Positions 51,298 to 61,107 of a stretch of 64,000 nt of DNA are shown piece by piece. Within the stretch, counting starts at the first letter, position 1. Each line of letters opens with the position of its first letter. A program made the translations under genes and the position numbers. Under the pieces are notes generated by a model. That model did no database searches and was not told where the DNA came from. It saw nothing but the letters and a program-made list of their open reading frames with translations. This DNA comes from an uncultured Candidatus Melainabacteria bacterium (lineage in GTDB: Bacteria; Cyanobacteriota; Vampirovibrionia; Gastranaerophilales; Gastranaerophilaceae): contig CANARY010000007.1 of assembly GCA_947364235.1 (NCBI GenBank), positions 109,806-173,805 on the forward strand. Reading direction: 5' to 3'.

Positions 51298-54045
51298 ACT
51301 TTCAAAATATTCTTTGTTGTAATCAATAGTATCCTGGCTGGCTGTAATTGAATAAATTGGCGGATTTTTGAAAGCTTTGACTGCAAATTCAATGATGTCT
51401 TGTTTTGTAATTTTGTCAATTTCACGGTAAAGCTTGTTTAAATATGTAATTCCGTGTTGTGAATTTAAACCTGTATTCAAATTATTTAGCTTAGCATCAA
51501 CTCCTTCATTGTTAAGAAGTGAAGATTTAAACATACGTTTTGCATTATCTAAGTCTTGGTCAGTGAACTTTCCGGCTTTGAGCTCTCCGATTTGCCTGTT
51601 AAATCCATTGATTGATTTCTGTACATTGTCGTATGAGAATTCTCCGATTTCTTTGTTATCGGTTGTTGTTAATATATTGCAGGAAATCTCACCGCAGTCT
51701 CCATTTCTTTTGATATCTGAGTATACAGAGTAAGCGAGATGTTCTTTTTCACGAAGTGTGTTAAAAAGTCCAATGCTGGAGCTTGTTAATAGTGAATTGG
51801 TAAGTTCTGCAAGTACACATTCTTTGGTTGTGCTCTCGCATTTGAATTTAAATACCTGCATTATATCTGCTTGAGAATTATTATTGACACTGGTTAGGAC
51901 TTTTGTATTTGGATTTTCTTTATAAATCTTAAGCGTTTTAACTTGGTTTGGAAGCACTTGTTTAAGCATGTTTGCGTTTTTTAGTATTTCATTTTTAGTA
52001 TCCGGCTTCTCCTGCGGAATGTTTGCAGTGATAATTCCTCTTGAATTTTTTATTAGATAAGAGTGGCAGTCTTTTACATCATCAAGTGTAATTTTCTCTA
52101 AGCTTTCAAGGATTTCTTGGTCAGAAAACTCATAAGGATTGTTTTTTGCATCATTGTTAATGTATAAATTGTATGCTGTTTCTTGTCTTCTTGTAAGAAA
52201 ATCTTTTATTTTTGCCTTTGCTTTTGCAAGATTTTCTTCTGTAAAACGCGGTGAATACAGCATTTTTTTTGAGTTTTCAAAAATTATATTTCGGTTCTCA
52301 AAACTGCTTTCAGAAAATACTGAAAAACCTGTGTTAGAAACAGATACTGATAAAGTGATATTATTTTTTTCTTTGAAACGATTCATTTCAGCTTCATCCA
52401 TATCACAATTTCCCATAGAATACATTAAGTCTAAAACTTCAATTACTCCAGCTTTTTTATTGTATGGTTTGTCTGTGTATAATGATATATTATAAGAAAT
52501 ATTACTGTTTTTTGTTTGGTGCAAACCAGCTGCAAACCCGTTTTTTAGCTTATATTCTGAAATACTTTCAGTATTTATTGGCTTTCTGCCTCCTTTGAAG
52601 CTGATTTCATTTTGCGGATGTATAACTGTTATTGCAGCTTTATTAAGGTCAAAGTATTTTTTTACTCCGTCAAAAACTTCTTCTGGTGTGATTGATTTTA
52701 AGATGTCATTATATTTTGTAACATATTCTAAATTATTATTTAAAACAGCTTTTCCTATTATGTCATTTACGTTTGAAGAGTATTCAAAAGTGTTTTCTCT
52801 TGATTTTAAGATTCGTGCTTTAAGCTCGTTTAATGTTGTTTCATCAGGCTTTTTCGCATTTGAGATGCAAGAAAACATTGTTCTTAATGCTTTTTCGCTG
52901 TTTTCTTCTGATACATTTGCGGCAAGATATATCATTCGTGGATTATTGGGATTTGTACTTATTTTTTCGCTTTCAATATAAGGATAGCTGTTTAATTGTT
53001 TTAAGTTTTGTTTTAAGTTTACAGAATAAGAAAGCAGGTAAGCTTTTGCTAAATCGTAAATAACTCTGTCTTTTACTGCATTATTTTTAGGCCCGGCAAA
53101 TCCGATTATGATGTCTGTTGATAAGGTTTTACTGTTTATAAAATCTTTTCTCAAGGTTTTTTGAATTGGAGTAAGTTTTTCTTCAAACTTTTTTCCTTGA
53201 CTAACTTTTTTTGAATTAAAGTTTTTTGCTGCGATTTTTATAGCATCATCAGGATTTATATCTCCTGTTATTACCAGGTTCATGTTGTCAGGAGTGTAAT
53301 ACTTGTTGTAGTAGTTAACTACATCTTCTCTAGTGAGATTTTGAATGTGTTTAACACTTCCCCCGACTAGTTCATCAGCAGGATTTTTAATATTGTAAAG
53401 AGTCCTGACTGTTTGGTCTAAAGCAATCGTTTGAGGATCATCAAGAATCATATTAATTTCTGAACAAACAGGTTTTTTCTCTTTTTCAATCATGCTTTGA
53501 GAAAGTTTTAAATCTTCTGTCATTGCTGCTATAATTTTAATCTGCTGTTCTAAATCGGTGCTGTTTAAAAGCGGAGCAGAGTTAACATAATCTGTAATTG
53601 CGTAATTGGTGCTTGCATTTGCCCATCCGCCAATCTCATCGATTTTTTTGAACGAATCTCCTGCATCAAGCTGTAAATGTCCGTTTTCGCCATTTGTGCC
53701 ATTAAATGCCATGTGTTCAAGAAAATGGCTTATGCCTTTTATATCTGGAGTTTCGTTCATCGAGCCGGCATTTACATAATTTTTTACAACAGCAGGAGAG
53801 CCTTCCATTGGAATGATTGTTACTTTATGCCCGTTAGCAAGCTTGTATTGGTGAAGTTTTAAACCGTTAGGAAGTTCTGTTATTCCGAGTTCTGTATATT
53901 TCTGGGGAATTTGCACTTGAAAGTCAGGAGTTACAGCTGATAGCTCATTAATTTGCGTTTTTTTATCCGGTTTACCGGCTTCATTCGCAGCAGAAGTAAC
54001 ACCTTTGAAACACAGTTTTTGAATATTACAGACTTTCATAACCAT
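51280..54045 (-). CDS. M16 (insulinase/pitrilysin) family zinc peptidase
   Basis: A 921-residue M16 peptidase with two tandem homologous halves. The inverted zinc motif HFLEH is in GISHFLEHMAFNGT near residue 110, with the downstream glutamate in KPVCSEINM. The second half lacks the zinc motif, as usual for the inactive partner domain that clamps peptides. There is no classical signal peptide; instead the protein opens MVMKVCNIQKLCFKGVTSAA, with the F-K-G tag common to other genes here. Substrates unknown. Confidence 0.9.
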   Translation of the reverse strand: MVMKVCNIQKLCFKGVTSAANEAGKPDKKTQINELSAVTPDFQVQIPQKYTELGITELPNGLKLHQYKLANGHKVTIIPMEGSPAVVKNYVNAGSMNETPDIKGISHFLEHMAFNGTNGENGHLQLDAGDSFKKIDEIGGWANASTNYAITDYVNSAPLLNSTDLEQQIKIIAAMTEDLKLSQSMIEKEKKPVCSEINMILDDPQTIALDQTVRTLYNIKNPADELVGGSVKHIQNLTREDVVNYYNKYYTPDNMNLVITGDINPDDAIKIAAKNFNSKKVSQGKKFEEKLTPIQKTLRKDFINSKTLSTDIIIGFAGPKNNAVKDRVIYDLAKAYLLSYSVNLKQNLKQLNSYPYIESEKISTNPNNPRMIYLAANVSEENSEKALRTMFSCISNAKKPDETTLNELKARILKSRENTFEYSSNVNDIIGKAVLNNNLEYVTKYNDILKSITPEEVFDGVKKYFDLNKAAITVIHPQNEISFKGGRKPINTESISEYKLKNGFAAGLHQTKNSNISYNISLYTDKPYNKKAGVIEVLDLMYSMGNCDMDEAEMNRFKEKNNITLSVSVSNTGFSVFSESSFENRNIIFENSKKMLYSPRFTEENLAKAKAKIKDFLTRRQETAYNLYINNDAKNNPYEFSDQEILESLEKITLDDVKDCHSYLIKNSRGIITANIPQEKPDTKNEILKNANMLKQVLPNQVKTLKIYKENPNTKVLTSVNNNSQADIMQVFKFKCESTTKECVLAELTNSLLTSSSIGLFNTLREKEHLAYSVYSDIKRNGDCGEISCNILTTTDNKEIGEFSYDNVQKSINGFNRQIGELKAGKFTDQDLDNAKRMFKSSLLNNEGVDAKLNNLNTGLNSQHGITYLNKLYREIDKITKQDIIEFAVKAFKNPPIYSITASQDTIDYNKEYFESLLLKA

Positions 54046-54101
54046 ATTATATATAAAACTTAATCTCTCTGAAAATTGCTTGTTTATTGCATATTGTAAA
54101 C

Positions 54102-54135
54102 AAAAAAATACCGCTGGATTAGCGGTATTTTTATT
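54102..54135 (-). terminator. speD terminator (also usable in the other direction)
   Basis: AATACCGCT / AGCGGTATT with a GGATT loop, flanked by A-run and T-run, between speD and the M16 gene. Confidence 0.88.
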
Positions 54136-54149
54136 ATATTTTGAATTAT

Positions 54150-54608
54150 CTAATTTTCAAATTGTTCGGCAACTTCAAACGGCTGCTCAGCAAGTTTAAG
54201 AGTTTCTCTATCAATCATGCCCCTTTTGAGTTCTGTGAAAGAAGCTTTTTTAGAGTTAAATTTCTTTTTAAGGAATTCATAAGCTACTTTCGGATCACAC
54301 TTAGTTCCGCATGTAAATAAATCAACTGCTGCGTAACCAAGCTCCGGCCAAGTATGAATAGCCAAATGACTTTCTGAAATAATTACTACACCGCTGACTC
54401 CGTACGGATTGAACATGTGAAAGCACTTTTGAACAATTGTTGCACCGCACTCAAGAGCTGCGTCTATCATGTACTTTTCTACTTTGTCATTACTATTGAG
54501 AATGTTTGGATCACATTCAAAAAATTCTGCAAGAACGTGTTGTCCTAAGTTTACTCTGTCCAGGTTTTGCTTTTCAAGCTCGTCGAGTGAAGATGATACA
54601 ATTGTCAA
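54150..54608 (-). CDS. speD: S-adenosylmethionine decarboxylase, prokaryotic SpeD
   Basis: A class 1B AdoMet decarboxylase for polyamine synthesis. The self-cleavage site lies in ISESHLAIHTWPE (cleavage before Ser to form the pyruvoyl group), with the catalytic His in the same motif and Cys in DLFTCGT. I favour the TTG at 54606-54608 because GGAGG stands 8 bp before it; an ATG 12 codons earlier (54644) is in frame but has no ribosome site. About 152 residues, slightly longer than the common 120-140. Upstream 54645-54928 holds no gene. Confidence 0.93.
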   Translation of the reverse strand: MTIVSSSLDELEKQNLDRVNLGQHVLAEFFECDPNILNSNDKVEKYMIDAALECGATIVQKCFHMFNPYGVSGVVIISESHLAIHTWPELGYAAVDLFTCGTKCDPKVAYEFLKKKFNSKKASFTELKRGMIDRETLKLAEQPFEVAEQFEN

Positions 54609-54840
54609 TTCATGTGCCTCCTTTTCAAAAGATGCTTCGTGCATCGATTAAATTTTTTACTAACTACTATATAGTACTATAAAAAACAAAAAATTTGTAC
54701 TTTTTACACTTAATACATGTTTTGTTAAGAAATTGTTACATTAGGTTAATGAAAAGCTCTCAAAGTGCAGGTTTTTATACCAAGCAAAAAAGCGCCAAGC
54801 TCGCAGTTATAGTACAAACATTGAAGAAATTGAATGGATA

Positions 54841-54865
54841 TTAAGATTATGTAAGGAAATCTTAA
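54841..54865. promoter_or_regulatory. Inverted repeat before the HEAT-like gene
   Basis: TTAAGATT (54841-54848) and AATCTTAA (54858-54865) form a perfect 8-bp inverted repeat, followed by TATAAT near 54890. Candidate operator or leader hairpin of the gene at 54929. Confidence 0.4.
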
Positions 54866-54928
54866 TTTCGTGAAAATTTACGCTATAATAAAATTGCAAA
54901 AGATGAATGAAATATGAAGGAGAATGAT

Positions 54929-55210
54929 ATGCAATCAGTAGAAGAAATTCTAGGCAAATTAGAAACAGCAGATAATACAACAAAGAATAAAATTGAAAAT
55001 ATTTTGGTTGACAAGGGTCAAGCTGTAGTGCCGGAACTTGTTCACCAGCTTCAAGTAGCAAGAGGTGTAAGACGCGGAGTTGCTGCAATGAGCCTTATAA
55101 GAATTGGTGAAGCTTCTGTTGAATATCTTAGAAAAGCAGCTAGCAGCAACAAAGAATTTGAATGGGTTGCTAAATATCTTATTTCAGAAATTAAAGGTGT
55201 AGCAGCTTAA
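54929..55210 (+). CDS. HEAT-repeat-like small protein, 93 aa
   Basis: A 93-residue helical protein. [33 protein letters not shown] and the following helix fit one to two HEAT-type repeats, as in phycobilisome-lyase-like or scaffold proteins of the cyanobacterial lineage. The ATG at 54929 has AAGGAG; an ATG 15 bp earlier is in frame but overlaps that site. It is one base from rnhA and probably co-transcribed. Confidence 0.65.
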   Translation: MQSVEEILGKLETADNTTKNKIENILVDKGQAVVPELVHQLQVARGVRRGVAAMSLIRIGEASVEYLRKAASSNKEFEWVAKYLISEIKGVAA

Positions 55211-55211
55211 T

Positions 55212-55682
55212 ATGCCTGAAATAAAAGTAAATATTTATACAGATGGTGCTTGCAGCGGAAATCCCGGACCGGGTGGCTACGGCACCATTCTGGTACATAC
55301 TGACGCAAATGGAGTAAAACACGAGAAAGAGCTCTCAGAAGGTTTTAAATGTGTTACTAATAACCAAATGGAGCTTCTAGCTGTAATAATCGGACTTGAA
55401 GCCCTAAAAAAGCCTTGTTCTGTAACTCTATATTCTGATAGCAAATACGTAATTGATGCATTTGAAAAGAAATGGATTGATAACTGGATAAAAAAAGGCT
55501 GGAAAACTGCCGGGAAAACCCCTGTTAAAAATGTTGATTTATGGAAACGTTTGCTTACTGCAAAAGAAAAACACGAAGTTGAATTTATATGGGTAAAAGG
55601 ACATGCCGGGCATGAATATAATGAACGCTGTGATTCTCTGGCTGTAACTGCTTATAAATCAGGTGAACTTAAAGATATGTAA
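55212..55682 (+). CDS. rnhA: Ribonuclease HI
   Basis: A 156-residue RNase HI. The four acidic active-site residues are in [16 protein letters not shown] (Asp), [10 protein letters not shown] (Glu), [10 protein letters not shown] (Asp) and the final [12 protein letters not shown] (Asp), with the basic handle [16 protein letters not shown] in between. It cuts RNA in RNA-DNA hybrids during replication and repair. Length is typical. Confidence 0.97.
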   Translation: MPEIKVNIYTDGACSGNPGPGGYGTILVHTDANGVKHEKELSEGFKCVTNNQMELLAVIIGLEALKKPCSVTLYSDSKYVIDAFEKKWIDNWIKKGWKTAGKTPVKNVDLWKRLLTAKEKHEVEFIWVKGHAGHEYNERCDSLAVTAYKSGELKDM

Positions 55683-55686
55683 ACTT

Positions 55687-55748
55687 TTGTAACGTTTTTG
55701 TTTACGATTGAAATCATCTTATTTTTAGATACTTTATATATATGTAAG
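55687..55748 (+). promoter_or_regulatory. Shared promoter module, copy 2
   Basis: TTGTAACGTTTTT from 55687 and, exactly 44 bp on, ACTTTATATATATGTAAG (55731-55748), 23 bp before the ATG at 55771. Same boxes and spacing as at 28519-28580. Confidence 0.7.
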
Positions 55749-55770
55749 TAATAAAAGATGGTGAAAGAAA

Positions 55771-56202
55771 ATGGCAATCGCTAATTTACACGAAACTTTG
55801 CAGACATATAAGTTAAGAAGAAACTTCTTGAATCTTGAGATTTCTCAACTTCAGAGCCAGAAGTCTTTAGCGACTTATTCTCAGGCTGATGCTCAGTCTT
55901 TGAAATCTGCTGAAACTCGTTCAATTAGAAATCATTTCAAAGAATTATTTGAAAATGACCCATCTTTACAAGAAAAATATACTGATTATACAGAAATTCC
56001 TGATTTTGAAGCTGAGATTGATAAGTTAACTGCAAAGTATCAAGACCAGTTTGATGAGTTAACTGCTTGGGAAACAGCTTTAGATGCACAAATTACAACT
56101 GATAGTGCAGAGCTTGAAGAGGTTAAAGCTTACATGGAATCAATTAAATCTATGTTAACAAGCAACATTCAAGAAGACTTTAACTACGGATTGAACGGTT
56201 AA
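55771..56202 (+). CDS. Unknown coiled-coil protein, 143 aa
   Basis: A 143-residue, almost entirely helical acidic protein with two coiled-coil regions (about 8-35 and 75-125). No signal peptide and no known domain. Its length, charge and lack of Cys recall small secreted filament or needle-type subunits, but no sequence signature supports that. It is controlled by the same promoter module as the EF-hand-like gene at 28610. Confidence 0.65.
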   Translation: MAIANLHETLQTYKLRRNFLNLEISQLQSQKSLATYSQADAQSLKSAETRSIRNHFKELFENDPSLQEKYTDYTEIPDFEAEIDKLTAKYQDQFDELTAWETALDAQITTDSAELEEVKAYMESIKSMLTSNIQEDFNYGLNG

Positions 56203-56204
56203 TT

Positions 56205-57512
56205 TTAACTTAACAGCCATATTCCAATTAAAGCTGATATTATTAATGCGGTATTATAATGCAAAAATGTTGGTATGCAGGTATCAAAAATATGGTTATG
56301 CTGACCATCTGCATTTAAGCCTGAAGTTGGTCCCAGTGTTGTGTCTGAGGCAGGCGAGCCGGCGTCGCCAAGAGCGGCTGCTGCTGCAAGAAGTACAATG
56401 ATTTGCGGAGTATTAAATCCTTGCTGCAAGCAAACTGGAACAAAGAGGACTGCAAGGATAGGAATTGTTCCGAAAGATGTTCCAATACCTATTGTTATAA
56501 ATAAGCCGATAATTAAGATAATAAGAGCGCTTATTAAAATATTTGAAGGCAGTATAGGAAGGACTGTGTTTACAAGTGTTTCAATACTGCCTGTTTCTTT
56601 TAAAACATCTGCAAAACCAGCAGCAACAAGCATTACAAAGGCGATATATCCCATCAAATATATACCTTCATTCATCATATGATCCATTTTATCTTGAGGA
56701 ATTACTTTGAATGAAAATATTATTCCGAGTCCGACTAAAGCTCCCAGAGGCAGTGACTTTGTAATAAGCTGGACTGCAAAAGTTGCAAAAGCAGCAAGTA
56801 TTACAATCCAATGTTTCATTTCAAATTTAGAAGGCGCTATTTCGGATTCAGCTGTTTCAGATTTGTATATGCGCGGTTTTCTATAAGTAATAAATACTGA
56901 AATAAGAAGAGCTGCAAACATTCCGGCTCCTAGTATCAAAGTCGGTTTCCAGATATCGTTTCTCATTGTATTGACGCCATTTTGAATGAGATTATCTGCA
57001 ATCAAGTTCTGAAAAATTAAACCAAATCCTGCTGGTATCACGATATACGGCATTTTTAATCCGAAAGTAAGTACGCTTGCAACAGCACGTCTATCTATTT
57101 TAAGTTTATTCATAATTCCAAGCAGCGGGGGAATTATTATTGGGATGAATGCAATGTGGATAGGAACGATATTTTGCGAAGCCATTGCAATAAGAGCCAA
57201 GATACCTAAAAGGATATATTTATTTCCGGCAACGTATTTGGAAATTTTAGAAGATATTACATTTGTAAATCCGGAATGCGCCATTGTAGCGGCAAATGTT
57301 CCAAGTAAAATATAGCTTAAAGCTGTCTCAGAATTTCCTCCCATGCCGGATACAAAAGTTTCCATAATATGACTTAAGTTTATACCAGCTAAGAGGCCTG
57401 CTGTGATTGTGGAAATAATAATTGCTAATAGTACATTAACTTTTTTTATACAAAGAAAACATAATAAGATTATTGATATTAAAGCAGGGTTGGTTATTAA
57501 GCTGATATCCAT
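56205..57512 (-). CDS. NhaC-like Na+/H+ antiporter family transporter
   Basis: A 435-residue protein with about 11-12 hydrophobic segments. The pattern SQNIVPIHIAFIPIIIPPLL and, near the end, ALGDAGSPASDTTLGPTSGL, matches the Na+/H+ antiporter / NhaC-type group of the ion-transporter superfamily; some members move amino acids instead. The substrate cannot be told from sequence. It converges with the coiled-coil gene and stands 1 bp from the downstream end of the small gene at 57514. Confidence 0.8.
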   Translation of the reverse strand: MDISLITNPALISIILLCFLCIKKVNVLLAIIISTITAGLLAGINLSHIMETFVSGMGGNSETALSYILLGTFAATMAHSGFTNVISSKISKYVAGNKYILLGILALIAMASQNIVPIHIAFIPIIIPPLLGIMNKLKIDRRAVASVLTFGLKMPYIVIPAGFGLIFQNLIADNLIQNGVNTMRNDIWKPTLILGAGMFAALLISVFITYRKPRIYKSETAESEIAPSKFEMKHWIVILAAFATFAVQLITKSLPLGALVGLGIIFSFKVIPQDKMDHMMNEGIYLMGYIAFVMLVAAGFADVLKETGSIETLVNTVLPILPSNILISALIILIIGLFITIGIGTSFGTIPILAVLFVPVCLQQGFNTPQIIVLLAAAAALGDAGSPASDTTLGPTSGLNADGQHNHIFDTCIPTFLHYNTALIISALIGIWLLS

Positions 57513-57513
57513 T

Positions 57514-57816
57514 TTATCTGGTTTCTGCTTCCTGTAAGAAGTTTATAATTTCTAGAGCAGCTTCTTTTTGAATCTCAAAAGGCAGGCTTTTCAAGTATTC
57601 AAAAGCTTCTGCAATTTTTTGATCTGTGTCGTACCATCTTCTTAAAACATAAGTAAAAGCGTCTGTTAAAATATTATCAGCTAAATTAATGCCATTTTCT
57701 TTTGATATTTTAATAATCAAATCAGCACACTCATATTGAGTCATTATGTTAGCATTTCTCATCAAACTAACTGCCAGGCTAACTGTGGGATCTATATCAT
57801 ACCAACGCTTATGCAT
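57514..57816 (-). CDS. Unknown protein with internal RWYD repeat, 100 aa
   Basis: A 100-residue helical protein with an internal duplication: KRWYDIDPTVSLAVSLMR and RRWYDTDQKIAEAFEYLK are about 50 residues apart. No family recognised. It probably shares a transcript with the transporter at 56205, from which it is separated by one base. Confidence 0.6.
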   Translation of the reverse strand: MHKRWYDIDPTVSLAVSLMRNANIMTQYECADLIIKISKENGINLADNILTDAFTYVLRRWYDTDQKIAEAFEYLKSLPFEIQKEAALEIINFLQEAETR

Positions 57817-57863
57817 ACAACACCTTTTCTTCTTCCTATATATTTAATAGTATATTTTTTAGT

Positions 57864-58163
57864 TTATTTTGTCAATATAGAAACAATTCCAGATTTCTTG
57901 ATTGCATCATTTGTTTTAAGAAGAAGCGTTTTGTCTTTTGAAGTTTCACCTTTTACAATTTCAATGCTTGTTTTAGGAATTTTGAATTTTTTAGACAAAA
58001 ATTCAATTAAGGCTTTATTTGCTTTGTTTTCAATTGGCTGCGCTGTAACTTTAACTTTTATAAATTCATCTTCTAGAATTAAATCATTTTTAGATGAATT
58101 TGGTACAATTTTGACTTTAATAATAAGCCCATCAGCTGTTTCATTTATATATTTATCCCTCAT
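57864..58163 (-). CDS. DUF167 / YggU family protein
   Basis: A 99-residue protein with the DUF167 core: IIKVKIVPNSSKNDLI, KVKVTAQPIENKANKALIEFL and the final KGETSKDKTLLL. The family is widespread and of unknown function, with a small alpha/beta fold. Overlaps the DNA methyltransferase gene by 4 bp. Confidence 0.88.
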   Translation of the reverse strand: MRDKYINETADGLIIKVKIVPNSSKNDLILEDEFIKVKVTAQPIENKANKALIEFLSKKFKIPKTSIEIVKGETSKDKTLLLKTNDAIKKSGIVSILTK

Positions 58164-59035
58164 ACTTTTTGAAAGACCATAACATATTCATGTTTAAATA
58201 TATAAAAACCGCCTGCAAGTGCTCTATAGCGCCATAAATTAGCAGTTTTGCCTTTTGCGCGTTCGTTTCCTTGCATATCTTTAATAATAATAGCTTTTGT
58301 GATGAAACCCAGCTTGTTCATACGTGCCATACATTCAAATCCAAGAGGAATATGCTGAGAGTTTGCGTATTTATCTCCAATTATTAAACAAGCAAATCTG
58401 CCTTTTTCAAGCAAATCATAACCATTTTTTGCAACTTTTTCAAATAAATCATAAAACTCTTCTGTTGTTGAGCAGTTAGATAAATCTTCTTTTTTATCGG
58501 AAAACTTAATAATATCATCATAAGGCGGATGAAGCATTAAAAGCTGTGCCTTTTTTGCTCCCATAATATCAAGCCTTGCTTGAACTTTTTCTTTAGCCGT
58601 TTCGTTTGCTGAGTCAGCACAAATAATATTTACGTCTGTGACTAACTGTTTTGGAGTAAATTTTTCGGAAACAGCTTCAGCCAGCTCATCTTTAAGCTCA
58701 ACTCCAATGCATCTGCGGTCCATGTTGACAGCTTCAATTCCAGAAGTTCCTGAACCGAAAAATAAATCAAGAACAATATCATTTTTTTTAGTGTATCTCT
58801 CGTAAATCTGTTGAGCAATTTGCGGTATGTAGTTGCCGTGATATTCGTTGGAATGTCCTCCTTCTTTTAATCGGTTAGGAAATTCCCACAAAGTATCTGT
58901 TTTTACATGGTCATAATTACGCCATTGCTTTAAATTTATATCACTGTAAGCGGTAGTTTTGACCGCATTAACATCTACGACTTTTAAATCAGCCTTTTTA
59001 ACAGTTTTTTTCTCTTTTAAATTAGACTTAACCAT
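58160..59035 (-). CDS. Chromosomal DNA methyltransferase, HPPY variant
   Basis: A 291-residue N4/N6-type DNA methyltransferase. AdoMet motif I VLDLFFGSGTSGIEA comes first and the catalytic motif IV follows as MLHPPYDDI: HPPY rather than the usual DPPY or NPPY. The change of the first residue may alter base choice or activity. The middle and C-terminal target-recognition region are normal in length. No restriction gene is adjacent; partner DUF167 gene overlaps by ATGA. Specificity unknown. Confidence 0.82.
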   Translation of the reverse strand: MVKSNLKEKKTVKKADLKVVDVNAVKTTAYSDINLKQWRNYDHVKTDTLWEFPNRLKEGGHSNEYHGNYIPQIAQQIYERYTKKNDIVLDLFFGSGTSGIEAVNMDRRCIGVELKDELAEAVSEKFTPKQLVTDVNIICADSANETAKEKVQARLDIMGAKKAQLLMLHPPYDDIIKFSDKKEDLSNCSTTEEFYDLFEKVAKNGYDLLEKGRFACLIIGDKYANSQHIPLGFECMARMNKLGFITKAIIIKDMQGNERAKGKTANLWRYRALAGGFYIFKHEYVMVFQKV

Positions 59036-59132
59036 ACCGTTATATTTACCCCTCTCCCCATTTGTTACATTAAGTTTAAATTATTTTTGGAAATTTGTAA
59101 TCAAATAAATAGAGGATTTATAATAAAATAAA

Positions 59133-59165
59133 AAACCTCTCTATTTTAGAGAGGTTTTTTTTTAT
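59133..59165 (-). terminator. Terminator of the Cys-rich exported protein gene
   Basis: AACCTCTCTA / TAGAGAGGTT stem with flanking A-run and T-run; works in both directions. Confidence 0.88.
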
Positions 59166-59167
59166 AA

Positions 59168-59488
59168 CTATTTGTTCATATTTTGTAATCTGTCACAAGG
59201 GCTGCAAGGCTGTTGTACAGGTTGAACAGGGATGCTGCAAGGTGAAGATTTTTTCATGCAAGGATCGCATGGAACAGCTGCACCTGTAGGGCATGGTTCA
59301 GAAATTCTTTCGCAAGGATCACATTTTTTAATTTTTTCGCATCCGCATTTAGGTTTTTCACAACCGCATTTACCGCTGCCAAACCAAGTTGCAGGGTTTA
59401 AATTAGACCATGTGAAAGCGTTAGCACTTGTAGTACCGATTACGGCAGCTATACCTAAAACTGCCAATACTGATAAAGTTTTTTTCAT
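59168..59488 (-). CDS. Exported Cys/Pro-rich protein, 106 aa
   Basis: A 106-residue protein with a clear signal peptide (LSVLAVLGIAAVIGTTSANA, cleavage near residue 24). The mature part holds 12 Cys, mostly as CGC or C-[DS]-P-C units (KCGCEKPKCGCEKIKK, CDPC, PCSPCD). It should be disulfide-bonded or metal-binding outside the cytoplasm, perhaps on the surface. The repeat style may expand or shrink. No family recognised; AGGAG site upstream. Confidence 0.75.
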   Translation of the reverse strand: MKKTLSVLAVLGIAAVIGTTSANAFTWSNLNPATWFGSGKCGCEKPKCGCEKIKKCDPCERISEPCPTGAAVPCDPCMKKSSPCSIPVQPVQQPCSPCDRLQNMNK

Positions 59489-59602
59489 CTCTTACTCCTT
59501 TAATTAAGTTAATGAACTGTATTTTTGATACATATTCATTGTAAGAAATGGAAAATTAAATACTATAACCCGATTGGGGAAATTTGAAATGAATTCTATT
59601 CT

Positions 59603-61061
<1,459 letters not shown>

Positions 61062-61080
61062 TTAAGCTCCTTCTATAACT

Positions 61081-61105
61081 TAAAGGGGCTTTTTAGCCCC
61101 TTTTT
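61081..61105. terminator. Hairpin after gyrA
   Basis: AAAGGGGCT / AGCCCCTTT with a short T loop. The T-run is good on the plus strand but only three T on the gyrA (minus) side, so it is weak for gyrA. Confidence 0.6.
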
Positions 61106-61107
61106 AA

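Noticed and set aside
52139..52981. Two plus-strand frames of 118 and 128 codons opposite the M16 peptidase gene
   Set aside because: Antisense shadows in an AT-rich gene; no ribosome sites and Phe/Ser-rich translation.
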